A stretch of DNA of 64,000 nucleotides, from positions 181,944,716-182,008,715 of the forward strand of contig CP136066.1 of NCBI GenBank assembly GCA_032622095.1, given 5' to 3'. Positions 35,350 to 47,264 of this stretch are shown here, in pieces (within the stretch, counting starts at the first letter, position 1; each line of letters begins with the position of its first letter). Below the pieces are notes generated by a model. The model was not told the origin of the DNA and did not search any database. It worked only from the letters and a program-made list of their open reading frames with translations. The stretch is from Siphonodentalium dalli. Lineage: Eukaryota > Mollusca > Scaphopoda > Gadilida > Siphonodentaliidae. The position numbers were made by a program, and so were the translations under genes.

Positions 35350-35890
35350 GAAGAGCAACTGACATTAATGGAAGAAGCCGCCCGAAAGAACCGAGATGAA
35401 TATTGTGCTCGACTACAAGAAGATTTATCTCCTACAAACAAACATTTCCCTTCAATGTCCGCCAAATCAATCGCCAGTATGGCTATCATTGAAAATAGCC
35501 ACAAAGGGACAAAACTCTCAATCGATTCCCCCTCTCCTTCCACTGAAAGTGAGATTAACTTGCAAGAAGTTGTTGATAAGAGACTTCGGAAAGTTTCTGG
35601 TGATGATTCTAGAGCTATCACTGGAAAATTGGTCGAGAATGACAAACAGGATACGAGCAGCATTTCTGAGTCAAATTTGAGTACTTTGAAGAACTCTTCT
35701 GAGATACTCACAAAGGATAGTTTCAAGCTTCCAAGCACCTCGCACCAACATGTGGTATCTGAGACTGTGGGAGGGGCTGATAGAGGGAACCATACTGATG
35801 CAGACGATGATGATCTGGATTTGTTGTTAACCCTGGACAAACCGACACCCAGCAGCTTGGGGTTGTTAGAGCCAACGTCCTCAGAAAATG
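35350..35890 (+). CDS. AVEN: Aven exon 4 (large)
   Basis: Residues 168-347 and the first base of 348. It follows TTATTGCAG in phase 0 and ends AGAAAATG|GTAAGT. It starts with a charged helical segment (EEQLTLMEEAARKNRDEYCA), continues Ser/Thr/Lys-rich and probably disordered, and near its end contains DDDDLDLLLTLDKP (319-332), matching the EEELDLLLNLDAP element of vertebrate Aven. The middle is longer than in vertebrates. The reading frame beyond 35890 continues a little into the intron by chance. Confidence 0.93.
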
Positions 35891-35947
35891 GTAAGTTCAA
35901 AAGGCGAATGGGTCAACCTTTACTCATCCAACACCTGAAAGTTTCAC

Positions 35948-36436
35948 GGTGGGGAATCATGTAGTTTCGAGTTGATTAGTATCACGCATTCAAAATGGCT
36001 GAGGCGATCTAAAACGTGACCAGAAGCGAGGAAAAATGCTAATAAACTAAGATTTGACATATTACATAGTATTTTGACAGCTACGAGCAGATGCTATACT
36101 ATTTTTCAAACAAGCTGATACCTCATTTATGTCCAAATTCACATTTGTTTGCTCTAACATTTTGACTACAGTTGTCAGTCAAAGGATTTTCCAAGATGTA
36201 TGGACTGGTGTATTCCACGCACCTCCGACCGGCAACTTTGGTCAGAATGTTATAGAAAACCACTAAGTATTTCCGAACAAATAAGGTATCAACTTGTTTC
36301 AAAAATAAACCAGCATATGCTCGTAACATTCAAACTGCTATGTTTTGTGTCAGTTCCTCGTATATTATGATTTTGTGTTTTTGCACATTTTGAATGTGTG
36401 GTACTCACCAACCTCGAAACCACGTGATTCCCCACC
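35948..36436. mobile_element. MITE with GGTGGGGAATCA ends, copy 1
   Basis: Ends GGTGGGGAATCATGTAGTTT and CGAAACCACGTGATTCCCCA plus CC, about 24 bp inverted. The interior has a second inverted pair (AAGCTGATACCTCATTTATG against ACAAATAAGGTATCAACTTG). A second copy is at 59663-60162. No certain target duplication. Confidence 0.8.
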
Positions 36437-36701
36437 ATGAGTTTATAAACTCGGTGTACAGAGGCTTCAAAATATGGTGCTGGTCATTTGCCGGACAAAT
36501 AACAGAGGATTAATTTTACAGAAAAATTATCATCCCTATCAAAATGAACACGCATGAAAGACTATTTACTAAATGACTAATGTCAATTTCTGGCTCTCAT
36601 CAAGATCTCAGTTCAATTACTAATGTAATGCTTCATAACAATGGGTCAAAAAACTTTGGCCTCTACTGAGATTTTATTTATCATCAACAAATGACTCAGG
36701 T

Positions 36702-36792
36702 GTGCACATGTGCCGAATGAGGTCCAAGGAGGGTGAATTTTGTGACGCTACATATAAATTCATCCTTTGGGGACCTCATTCTGCATATTTTC
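36702..36792. repeat. palindromic MITE, decayed
   Basis: GAATGAGGTCCAAGGAGGGT pairs loosely with ATCCTTTGGGGACCTCATTC. Confidence 0.55.
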
Positions 36793-37134
36793 TTATATTA
36801 TGGGATAATCAATTGGGACAATTTTTCTTTACAGTTTTTAGAACTTTTAGACAGAGTTATCTCCGAACATATGCTAGCGTTAACATGTCCCAAATTGATT
36901 GTATGTACATGTATATTATACCAGAAAATTCAAAAGAAAATCAATATTAATTGATAGAAGCGTTTCCGTTTGCAATTCCTTTTATTATTTTATACCCAGG
37001 AAATTATATAAACTTGTTATATGAAGAGATAGACCATCTTTGAATGTGTTTTTTTTGTCCCCCGACGTTTCCGTTGGAGGACTATAGAAATGACCCTCGT
37101 CCGTGCGTCTGTCCGTGCGTGCGTCCGTCGGTCC

Positions 37135-37700
37135 GAGATTGGGTACCTTCATGGTGTAATCAACTCCTCCTACAGTTTTAAACGTAGAGATTTGAAACTC
37201 TGGAATATTGTTCCTAACATGTTGGTGATTTGCAATATCTATATAGCTAATCAAAAATATAATTTTTTCCATATTTTTGGGGGGGTTTTCGACTTAGAAA
37301 ATTTGGAACATTTTTGCCTTTTGGATGAGATTGGGTACCTTCATGGTGTAATCAACTCCTCCTACAGTTTTAAATGTAGAGATTTGAAACTCTGGGATAT
37401 TGTTCCTAACATGTTGGTGATTTGCAACATCTATATAGCTAATAAAAAATAGAATTTTTTCCATATTTTTGGGGGGGTTTTCGACTTAGAAAATTTGGAA
37501 CATTTTTGCCTTTTGGATGAGATTGGGTACCTTCATGGTGTAATCAACTCCTCCTACAGTTTTAAATGTAGAGATTTGAAACTCTGGGATATTGTTCCTA
37601 ACATGTTGGTGATTTGAAACATCTATATAGCTAATAAAAAATATAATTTTTTCCATATTTTTGGGGGGTTTTCGACTTTAAATGTAGAGATTTGAAACTC
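37135..37700. repeat. three tandem copies of a 192-bp unit
   Basis: Units start at 37135, 37327 and 37519 with GAGATTGGGTACCTTCATGG. All hold GTGTAATCAACTCCTCCTAC and TTTTTGGGGGGGTTTTCGAC. Copies 2 and 3 are nearly identical. A decayed relative sits at 27335-27420. Confidence 0.9.
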
Positions 37701-38044
37701 TGGTTTAATTTCTTTAAAGACCAGCTGAATAATACAATTAATTTAGCTCCAACCATATCTAAATATGTCTTAACTCATGCTAAATAAGGTTTATAACATG
37801 TATCCTTTCCATTTTGTTCACATTTTTACAAAAAAGTACTATTTCCAGACATTTGAATAAAACGGCTTCTTTGTTTACAATAGTCATTTTTGAATCGGGT
37901 GTTTCCGTCGCGACTCGGAAATGACGTCACCGAGGGTACAAAGACCGAAGAAATTTTATGCGCCGTTTTTAAAATCACGTATTTTGAAATCGTCTTTTTT
38001 ATTGTTGTTTATTTTTTTGAAGAATAAAACGTATTCGTCGCTGC

Positions 38045-38301
38045 ATGGCTGCAAACTGTAGCCATAAATGTTCAAGTGGCACAAGAATTAATGCAGCCAT
38101 TCAACAACAGTGGACGGCGTTTGTCCACAACGAGAGTTTGGAAATTGGAATGGGCTGTCACAATACAGCTGCTTGTGTTCCAAGCACTTTGAAGAAGGAT
38201 CTTTCACAAATATTGTGAAATGCAAGCTTAGCTGGGACATACAAAAGTGTGATTCACATTGTCAAACAAAATGTTATCTACGTGAATACCGGTACCAATA
38301 A
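38045..38301 (+). pseudogene. THAP-type zinc-finger fragment, frameshifted
   Basis: From ATG at 38045 the frame reads MAANCSHKCSSGTRINAA, then QQWTAFVHNESLEIGM, and closes at a TGA at 38216. A second frame overlapping from 38110 reads GLSQYSCLCSKHFEEGSF. Together these give the C..C, W..F and C..HF...F signposts of a THAP (C2CH) DNA-binding domain, broken by a frameshift near 38155. THAP domains are common in P-element-like transposases and their host derivatives. The location in an Aven intron inside a possible transposon suggests transposon origin. The FHRFP-like segment between C2 and W is missing or diverged. Confidence 0.6.
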
Positions 38302-39926
38302 ACACCCATGCACTCACGGTCCTTGTGGGGGGGTATCAATAGTCTAGTAGACCTACGGCTACGTCGTAGTACATGGATCATACATGAGGATTTACTTTCG
38401 GCGATGTGTGAATCGTCACTTGTTCTACTCAAGCGTGAATACATAAATCGACACCTTGGCAATACAAAATGTCAGCTATGCATGACAATATGCAAAAATA
38501 AGCATGATTTACAAGGCTATCAATCAACAATCTGTGTAATATAAGTGACTGTTCTACGTTAATTCTAGTCTAACGTGACGTAAACATCGATTAGAACCTG
38601 AACTTGAAATGTAATGATTCAATGAAAATCATTAGTAAGTCTTCTCACCAGATTGAATGTTTCGAATAATTAAAATCCAATACGAATCACCAATGTATTA
38701 ATCCATTTGTGAAAGCATATAAATGAAATCAGACGAAAAAGTACGGCACTGCATCCACGTGTTACGAGCTGTGTCGATCATGTCAGTTTGTCACGATTTT
38801 TCGCCAATATTTCCACCAACAAAACATAAATTCCTTGTATTCCAATCGAATTGTTCAGAGAAATTCTTGACGGTACTTCGAATTATATACATGGCTACGA
38901 ATTTATATGACTACATCAGTCATTAAGCAGTAACCGAGCATTAACAAACTGGTATTTGAACTATAAACACAAACAAATATTATGCAGGTGATGTGACCTA
39001 TACATCTGACCTAACCTCAACGTCATACACGTGCGTGTGCATATCCATACTCGACAATAATGTGTCTAAAGTTGACTATGAAACACCTACTATCGTAAAA
39101 GATAGATCAATTATGGAATTATGTTACCTTTTAACATGCCTTCAGTCCACTGTATGGGTATTATTTTTAAAATAAGAACAGCAATCGCGAGGGACTATTT
39201 TGTTATTGCGAACGTAGCTTGCGTAAAATATCGTTCGATTTGTGATCAAAGCGCAGTACCGTAGGCCTAGTAAGTACTACGTTCGTCGTATGCACAGGAA
39301 CGCCCACATTTCCACCGAGTGTGGTAGATATAGGCCTATATAGCCCCTAGATAGTTGCTCCGTGTGGAGATTGTGCGTTACTAGTCTTGATTCATTTGAA
39401 ACAATAAATTGAATAAACATAATACATATACTGAAAATAATATATATACGTACGCCTTTTGCGGTTTTTGTTTTGTTGACAGATTGTCAAAAAATGTGTT
39501 GTATATGATAATCTAAAGGCCATGCATGATACTGCATTTAGACTTCAGGTCAGTATCGGTACGTAGACAGCAGTTTGGAAATTCTTGATAGTATAAAATG
39601 TTTGATGTTTCACACCTATACCTACCATTAGTGACCAGACATTCTCAATGAGAACTTGGATGTCTATATAAAGCCAGTTGAAAAATTTAAACATAAAGAG
39701 CATTTAATTGGAGGATTATAGGGCCTACTAGTAATGGAATATATAGGTCAAGCTTTTGCGGATTTCTGCTCACTATGTTCATGACTGACTAGATGAAATA
39801 ATTACATACCAACAAATCTAATACCCAGTATCGTGAATATCAAGTTAAAACATAATTGTTTATTTAATCATGGAGCGATCTACTTGTGATATGCAGTTTC
39901 TGCATAAATGGTGAAAGGATGTGTCT

Positions 39927-39946
39927 CCCCCCCCCCCCCCCCCCCC
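39927..39946. repeat. poly-C tract (20 nt)
   Basis: Uninterrupted C run. Confidence 0.9.
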
Positions 39947-40943
39947 GCAATTAACTGCTTGACACAACATAAGTCGAAAATTATACGTAACCACATACAG
40001 GCTGAACTGTCTAACTGTTTGAATTTCAATTCAGTTATTGTTGAGGATTGGGAAATGTGTTGACGTTTAGACCAACGTACAGCAGCCTATCTGTTTGGTC
40101 CGAAAGAGGGGGAACCGGTGCAAATGCATGGTCCATGGATGCGATGATTTATTGTCGGATCGTCGGTAACCGGTCTCTCGCCGATATGTGGAGGATCATT
40201 GTCATCAGGCTCGAATGCAGCAAGCTCAAAATCATCTTTACAACGTTAGCGCTGACCTGCCATCGCCATTATAGCCGCACGTTGCCAATGACGCAAAGCA
40301 GAACTGTGCATTTGTGTTCCCTCCGTGACGTCATGTCACGTGCTCCTCCAGTAGCCATGTGCGCGCAGTGCAAAATGAAAACAAATCTTCGGCGACTGTT
40401 TCGTTCCCAAGATATAAAAAATAATTGCAAGATATTTTGACGGGATTTTTTGCGGATTTGTGTTAAGGGGACTTAGATACACACGGGATGATATATCAAT
40501 ACTCAAATTAGGTTACAGTTCAGCTGGACTTTAACAAAGAGGCCATCGACATTTTTTTAAATTTCTTTAACAAAGCGGCCATCTACTTGCCACGTTGTCG
40601 GGGGACACTGTGGTCGGCCGACCTTTTATTTAACTTTATTAAAGTATTATTTTATTAAGAGCATTTGGCATATTATTTGGCAACTTCAGTATTAGTAATT
40701 TGAGGCAAATGACAGGTACTCACTTTAATTAGGTACACTTTAATTAGGTACATGTAGGTTACAATACAGTCTTTGTAAACATACACTCAGATTCATACTG
40801 ATACTGAGTCTGTTGCACTCCCATCAACTTTTCATTTCTGTACGGTTGCGGGCTTCCCCCTAATTACGTCACACTGCGCTAAATATAAATGTAAAATTAG
40901 TTGTGATTGACAGGTGTAAACATGGTCACGTGCCAGTGCCGTC

Positions 40944-41168
40944 ATGGCCGCTTCAACCCCTGTGAAGCCGATTCTCAGAATCGGAATTAATAGGTGCAGG
41001 GTTTGTGACTTTTCGTTCGGCGGTAGTTTTACTGACAATAAAGGTAAACAGCATCCAGGTTCCAAAATAAAATGTATTTTAAAGACAGATCTGCTTGAAA
41101 TTATAAAAAATGTCAATTTATGTGGATTTCTTGGACTTAGAACAAATTATTTCTCTCTTCCGGTATAA
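40944..41168 (+). other. unassigned 74-codon frame with Cys pair
   Basis: The frame starts ATGGCCGCTTCAACC and encodes MAASTPVKPILRIGINRCRV, then CDFSFGGSFTDNKGKQHPGS and a Leu/Ile-rich end (KTDLLEIIKNVNLCGFLGLR). The CRVC pair, a later Cys and the helical end resemble the start of a zinc-binding protein or transposon-encoded factor, but I cannot name a family. It lies 260 bp before Aven exon 5 on the same strand and its frame does not join Aven. It may be a first exon of a transposon gene. Confidence 0.3.
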
Positions 41169-41430
41169 CATGACGTCATGGATACTATTTTTAACAACCT
41201 TTAGCCACACCTTCGGAATTTCCACACCAAGAGCACGTGACATGTTAATAGTTTTTTATTGGCGAACACATTTCTTAGAGTAAGTTTTGATTGGCGGTAA
41301 ATACAAGGAATCACGGTTTTGGGAAATGAAAACTGAACGAAAGGTCGCCAGACCCACTATTTTTTATATGTGGGTATGTAGTTTACTCCAGACTGGTTAC
41401 AATACACTGATAGTTTTGTTTCCTCTTCAG

Positions 41431-41496
41431 ATGAAACACAGCATCTTGAGAAACAGAGTTCAGATCTATCTAGTCAGAGTGACAGCCAGCCCTCAG
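41431..41496 (+). CDS. AVEN: Aven exon 5 (small)
   Basis: Sixty-six bases, phase 1 to phase 1, residues 348-369 plus one base. It follows a strong TTTGTTTCCTCTTCAG acceptor and ends CCCTCAG|GTATGT. It encodes DETQHLEKQSSDLSSQSDSQ and PS, a polar linker before the C-terminal motif. Because it is 22 codons and phase-symmetric it could be skipped without frame change. The exon end and its donor are repeated twice more just downstream. Confidence 0.85.
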
Positions 41497-41800
41497 GTAT
41501 GTCTCTAGTCTCCTATCTAGTCAGAGTGACAGCCAGCCCTCAGGTATGTCTCTAGTCTCCTATGTATTCAGATCTATCTAGTCAGAGTGACAGCCAGCCC
41601 TCAGGTATGCATCTGTCTCTAGACTCAAGCCTTGAAATAGTGTGTCTGTCATTTGCAGAATGAGGTCCCCAGAGGGTGAATTTGGTGATGCTAGCCTGCT
41701 ATGTGGGGTAGCATCACTAAATTCACCCTCTGGGGACCTCATTATGCAAATGACAGGCACACTATTTCAAGGCTTGTCTAGACTCCTATGTATTCAGTGT
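41465..41800. repeat. triplicated exon end and 5' splice site
   Basis: The string CTAGTCAGAGTGACAGCCAG followed by CCCTCAGGTATG occurs three times, with potential donors at 41497, 41544 and 41605. The third copy is split by the MITE at 41626-41776. Only the first donor keeps the Aven frame: the second adds 47 nt, and the third adds 108 nt but includes an in-frame TAG. Confidence 0.88.
41626..41776. mobile_element. palindromic MITE with exact 8-bp duplication
   Basis: CAAGCCTTGAAATAGTGTGT to its complement, one hairpin. Flanked by TCTAGACT at 41618-41625 and 41777-41784. Confidence 0.92.
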
Positions 41801-42399
41801 TCAATACCTCCAGTTACAACAACACAACAACATTATAAAGTTATTATACAATGAGTCCAGGTTTTGGTGAAAAGTCATAATGGATGAGACACGCAGTCCA
41901 CAGTCCACAACCTGGACGAGTTCAAAAAAACACATACTGTACACAACATTGTATAATGACATTTTTATTATCCATCTGTATGTTTAATATCAAACATTTT
42001 GGATTAAACTTTTGTGGTTATTTTTGGTATTTGTCGGCACTTAATTCTCTATAAAAGCCTGTATTTTGATCATCAGAAAGCATGATTTGGCAGAGTAAAC
42101 ACGGAAGTGAAAAAAACTCAACGCGGAAGTGAAACTTCTGCTAAATCCACCAGTGTTGCTAGCGCATCACAATTTCACCGATTCATTTTGCAATAAAAAG
42201 TCATGTTGCACACTTGGGAGTCCAATATGACATTCGGGAGTCCAATATGTCTTTTTACCGGATTATTATGTGGCGGCCTTTGCCCAATCAGAAAAGGTGT
42301 TAATTAAGAGATGGATAATAATATTTCTTACTGCAGGCAGAACATACTAGTATTTTATACACCCATTTTAATAAACGGGACAAATTATGTTTTTGGTCC

Positions 42400-43070
42400 A
42401 TTTGTCTGTTAAAATTGTGTTTTCGGATGATAACTTTTGTTCTATTGAACTGAATTGAATGAAATTTGATATGTAGGTTCACTACGATTAATTACAGTTC
42501 GATTTTGGGGTTTGGCCATCCATTTTTTACCAGTTACGACCCTTTATTGAAATTTGGGCTCAATTTTAGTTTCCGAATGATAACTTTAGTTAAAAATAAC
42601 TGAATGGAATTTTGTATGCAGGTCGACAAACATAAATTACAGGTTAATTCGATATTTGGTTCCATCCGCTTATTTTTACCTGAGTTATGGACATTTATCG
42701 ACTTTGAAATTTGGGTTTCTTGGTTTCCAGATGATAACTTCAGTTAATGTTGACTGAAATTAAATGAAATTTGGAATGGAATGAAATTTGGTGCATGTTT
42801 ACAACCATAAAATACAGATCAAGTTCAATTTCGGGTTCTGTCCGGGTTTTTTTTACCAGAGTTATTGACCTTTTTCGACTTTGAAATTTGTGTTTTCTTG
42901 GGACCGGATGATAACATCAGATAGTGTTGACCAAATGGAATGAAATTTGTTATGCATGTTTGAAACCATAAAGGACAGTTGAACTTTGATCTTCGCTACC
43001 ATCCGCCATTTTTACAAAATTTATGATCCTTTATTTACTTTGAAATCTGGTTTCTGTTAATAACTGCAGC
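42400..43070. repeat. diverged tandem, ~155-bp unit, four copies
   Basis: Recurring GATGATAACTT, TGAATGGAATGAAATTTG, CATAAANNACAG, TTTTTACC and TTATTGACCTTT phrases in the same order, with many changes. Confidence 0.75.
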
Positions 43071-43106
43071 TGGTGCTGATTTACCAACAAACTCGGTATG
43101 TGGATG

Positions 43107-43366
43107 CAAGCCTTGAAATACATGTAGGGTGTCTGTCATTTGCAGAATGAGGTCCCCAGAGGGTGAATTTAGTGATGCTACCCCACATAGCAGGCTAGCA
43201 TCACCAAATTCACCCTCTGGGAACCTCATTTGGCTGAGGTGTAAGCAGAATGAGGTCCCCAGAGGGTGAATTTGGTGATGCTAGCCCGCTATGCGGGGTA
43301 ACATCACTAAATTCACCCTCTGGGGACCTCATTCTGCAAATGACAGACACCCTATTTCAAGGCTTG
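43107..43366. mobile_element. double-hairpin palindromic MITE with 8-bp duplication
   Basis: Two hairpins in series between CAAGCCTTGAAATA and TATTTCAAGGCTTG. Flanked by TGTGGATG at 43099-43106 and 43367-43374. Confidence 0.92.
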
Positions 43367-43819
43367 TGTGGATGAATTAGCTAAAAATACAAGCTGTGCT
43401 TGAATGGGTGATTTGTCCAAATATTCTCACCAAACTTATTTCGCTCTTTTTTGGCTAATTTTTTTTAAATTTTATTAGTTTTCGTATATGGAATCTTTCT
43501 GGAATGCATTTTGAAACAAGTCAACTGCCGTATTATGACACCATGGTGATGCTCTTGATAAATCTATAAAATAAATGTTTACATCATAATTTATCACAAA
43601 ATTAGCCCCTAAACCCAGCGTCATATTTTTAACAAGACACACGTTTATTATCGGCACATGCATTGACGTAAGAGCTTAGCGCAATGATGTCAGGGGGGGT
43701 TAGGGGGGGTATACTGGAATCAGCTGTGCCGTCCGTCGTCTGTCGAGCTGTCCGTGGACACAAATTTGTCCGGAGATTTTCTCAGTCGTTTTTTGATCAA
43801 TTTCCGTGAAACTTGGCAC

Positions 43820-45668
43820 TAGGGTTGAAACGATTAATCGACTAGTCGTAGACGACGCTGAAATGTCAGAACGTCGACTCTGAATTTTGCCGTTGACTAG
43901 TATGAAGATAGTGTATTACTTCCATGTATAACGTTTTCAAGATCGATTCCGGCATAAACGGTGTTAACTGCGCATAACTTATGGTAAGTATAACGTTTGG
44001 TGGCACCCGGAATTGACAGTGTTACTAGTATAGACACACACGGTGACCCGACTATTAATTGAAAGAATGAAATTGACAACACAATGTCTCATTCGTCGTT
44101 TGAGGTCAAAGACATCACTGCGACATGATGGCAATGATTGACGCGGCTTTATCGTTTGTCGGAGACCGCTTGGATCTAGACACTGTGTATATTTCAATTG
44201 ATCTCGCACCGTCGGGTTATGATGCGACTCTGGGATAAGGTCGCTTAAGGTGACGTCATTGGTGCTACCGTATATAAATGATACTGACATTAAGAACTGG
44301 CTATCATATTCTACAACATAGCCTATACTATAGGGCGTATTTAGTCGGAACATTATCATTTTATAGTGACACCGCTCGGCACCGGTTTATTGGTGATCAC
44401 GTGACTAAAACGAGATCTCGAACGCTGATATTAAATTTAAAACCTGTATAAATGATCGAGTTTCTAATCATTATCCACCACATGTCTAATTATATGATTA
44501 CATTCAGTGTGTTGGATAAATATCAAGATGTTTACAGTATTATTTCCTAGAGCTGGGACGGTTATGCGGTTAACCGGTTAACCACCAACTATGGCCGTGA
44601 CCGGTCACGGATTTGCCGTGGTCGGTTAACCGTAACATCACTATTATAGTGTATGATCATTGTGATGGTCAGCTATAACTGGCTATAAGAGGGTTAATCT
44701 GTCTCCGTCAATTAAAATGAATCCGAGATTGATGGAACAACATCAAACGCGGTGTGTCGGCTCTTTGAAGGCTACATTTAACAGCCTGCCGACGAAACAT
44801 CAAAGGGTCAGCACATGTGTGATCTTACAACATTGTCACATCACATGACTCGTATTCAGTATTATTATCAGGAAGATAATTGTTTTTGTTATCAACGACT
44901 AGTTATTTCTTGAGACTCCCGGCCCTTCAATCCATTTCCCCCCCCGGACAACATCACATACCAACGTATATGTAAGTATTTCATTAAGAATAAATAATAA
45001 TTGTTCGCCCACCCAGCTACCGGAAATTGCGGAATAATCAATAAAATATTCCGGAATGTATATTAAACCTTTCTAGTCGTCACTTCCGTGTCGGTGTGTT
45101 CAGCTTCCCGCCCGATCACATATCCCGATGGCGATGGAGTAATTTTACAAGGACAATAAATGAACACAACACAGCCTCACAGGGGAATGACATTGTATAT
45201 TTATTTTATTCAGTAATAAATTGAAGATGTGTACTTAATTAGATATGTGATTATGTGTGTCATGGGTGACAACTTCTTTGTATAATGGGCAGGAGCCGTT
45301 CTCAAACTTACCATGTCAGTGAGCATCACAATCATCGCCGTTCTGCATACTGGGCTTACCCACCCGTAATAGTACCTATAATATGTGGTTAACCGGTTAA
45401 TCGCGGTTTTTTGCCGTTCATAACCGGTCACGAAAAACCCGTAACCGTCCCAGCTCTATTATTTCCCAAATAAATTGGTGTCTATGCAGGGAAATGCGCT
45501 ACGCAATAGACCGTCATTGCATTAGTCATCAGTGTACGCCATGTACGATGATTTTTCCGTACCATGTTATGTTTGAAAGTTTTGATATCGGGTACCGACT
45601 AGTTGACGCAACGCGACTTTCGGGTCTCGACTAGTCGACTCTGAAATTCACTAATCGTTTCAACACTA
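43820..45668. mobile_element. hAT-type element (outer)
   Basis: Ends TAGGGTTGAAACGATTAATC and, on the right, the complement of TAGTGTTGAAACGATTAGTG, followed inside by CGACTAGTCGA motifs at both sides. Exact 8-bp duplications CTTGGCAC lie at 43812-43819 and 45669-45676. It contains another hAT-type element. No transposase was seen. Confidence 0.9.
44548..45458. mobile_element. hAT-type element nested in the outer one
   Basis: Ends TAGAGCTGGGACGGTTATGC and complement, with repeated GGTTAACCGGTTA and ACCGGTCACG sub-terminal motifs. Exact 8-bp duplications TTATTTCC lie at 44540-44547 and 45459-45466. About 911 bp, no coding capacity. Confidence 0.93.
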
Positions 45669-45689
45669 CTTGGCACAGACATCAACCAC

Positions 45690-46050
45690 CATGGGAACCT
45701 GTGCACCTGCAATTATGACGTCTGTCGGACTTTTTTTGGTGGGTTTATCCCCCCTTTTTCGACTTAGAAATTTTTCGCAACATGTATAATTTTGTCCGAG
45801 CTTTTATTCCGACATTTTTAGGTCAATGTTTTTTAATCTTGGCACTGATATTTAGTACCATGGGAACCTGTGCACCTGCGATTATGATGTCTGTCCGACT
45901 TTTTTTTGTGGAGTTATTTCCCTTTTTCGACTTAGAACATTTTCGCAACATGCATAATTTTGTCCGAGCTTTTATTCCTAAATTTTTCGGAAATAGGTTT
46001 AAGATTAGGGTTAGGGTTGTGCACCTGCAATGGAAACTGTTATTTTATTA
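45690..46050. repeat. two tandem copies of a ~165-bp unit
   Basis: CCATGGGAACCTGTGCACCT and CATAATTTTGTCCGAGCTTT occur in both. A relative lies at 27040-27230. Confidence 0.75.
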
Positions 46051-46199
46051 TTTTAACTGTATCCTTAGTCCCATTGGGACAGTCACACCTCCAGTTAAAA
46101 TATAATTATGATATTCGATTTGTGTTGGGCTATTTAGTGTTGACTGTGAGATAATGGGTGATTGTTACCCTCCTCCCTATTTTCCACCCTTCTGATTGG

Positions 46200-47264
46200 C
46201 CCATGTCCTTTCACGTGCCGGGCGACAAATCACACTGTCGCCCGCTGAGCCGGGAGACATTGTTTTTGTCGCCCGCTTGATGTTATATTGCAAGAATATC
46301 TCCAAACACACTGCAGTAACTCATCTATTTCACATCACTACGACGTACTAAAATCATAGTTCTTATATACCCCACGGATTCGCAAAACACACCAGTTGTG
46401 GTGTTTGCTAATTTGCATATATTTAGTGAACACTAATATTCGAACTTTTAAGTTGATACTTTTATCGGACAAGCGTTATTATGTACTTTTTATATCGAAA
46501 CATCTCGGTGATTCAATATATTCATGTCAACATTATGGTGCAAGATTGAAAGAGTGGATCCCTAGGGGTTGGTTGGTTATAAATGTTTGCTGGTAGACAA
46601 CATAATGCATACGTTTGTCGTGAATGAATGGTACTGTAAGCTTATCCATGATATCAGACCGCTCCGCGATGTCTGCACTGTGATCATAAAAGTATTTTTG
46701 TGTGAAGATCGCCATGTACTTGGGAGCATTGACACATATGAATGTACATTAATGAAATTGACAACTTCCGAATATCTTTCGGGGAAGACCGTTATGAAAT
46801 GAACATCGCGAGTAAATCCGCACACAAGACGACATTGACTATGCCACATTTCAGAAGGCGATAACATACCTATATATGGCTTATTGGTTTACATTGCATG
46901 GACCGATATTGACGATTTAACCACCAAAATGATCGTAAATAAACGCTGATTATCAAACGCTTGACTATCTTTATGGAACAGAATTCCTATAGGACGATAA
47001 GTAGTTACTGAAAATATACATAATCGGGAAAGAAATTTAAGCACTTGTGACTCAGTGCAACATCGTGCGTGTGAATGGCAAGGATTTTTTTCTGTGGTAT
47101 AATCGGATAACAAAACAGTTGTTGCCCTTCTTCTCGGGAGACATCGAGATTTGTCACCCGCGCGAGAACGGAATGTCTCCCTCGGAGCTGCGCACCTCGG
47201 GAGACATTCCGTTCTCGAGCGGGTGACAAATCTCAATGTCTTCCTCGACAGCGGGCGACAACTG
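46200..47264. mobile_element. possible element with GGGCGACA/GGGAGACA palindromic end
   Basis: The right part (47119-47264) is a large palindrome (GGAGACATTCCGTTCTCG against CGAGAACGGAATGTCTCC, around CTCGGAGCTGCGCACCTCG). The left part near 46210-46285 has GGGCGACAAATCAC and GGGAGACATTG. The outer boundaries are uncertain. Confidence 0.5.

Larger units (their letters stand above)
37056..40607. mobile_element. possible 3.5-kb element with TGTCCCCCGAC ends
   Basis: TGTCCCCCGACGT at 37056 and ACGTTGTCGGGGGACA ending at 40607 are short inverted ends. They enclose the 192-bp tandem and the THAP fragment. Such short ends could be coincidence, so this boundary call is weak. Confidence 0.3.
35891..41430 (+). 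other. Aven intron 4
   Basis: About 5.5 kb. Contains a 24-bp-TIR element 57 bp past the donor, a decayed palindromic repeat at 36700-36790, a 192-bp tandem, a THAP-domain fragment, a C20 tract and two unassigned frames. 38550-39900 shows nothing I can name. Closes with TTTCCTCTTCAG. Confidence 0.75.

Noticed and set aside
40048-40440. 130-codon plus-strand frame as a gene
   Set aside because: Composition looks antisense. The minus strand has a better but short frame, and no domain or splice support was found.
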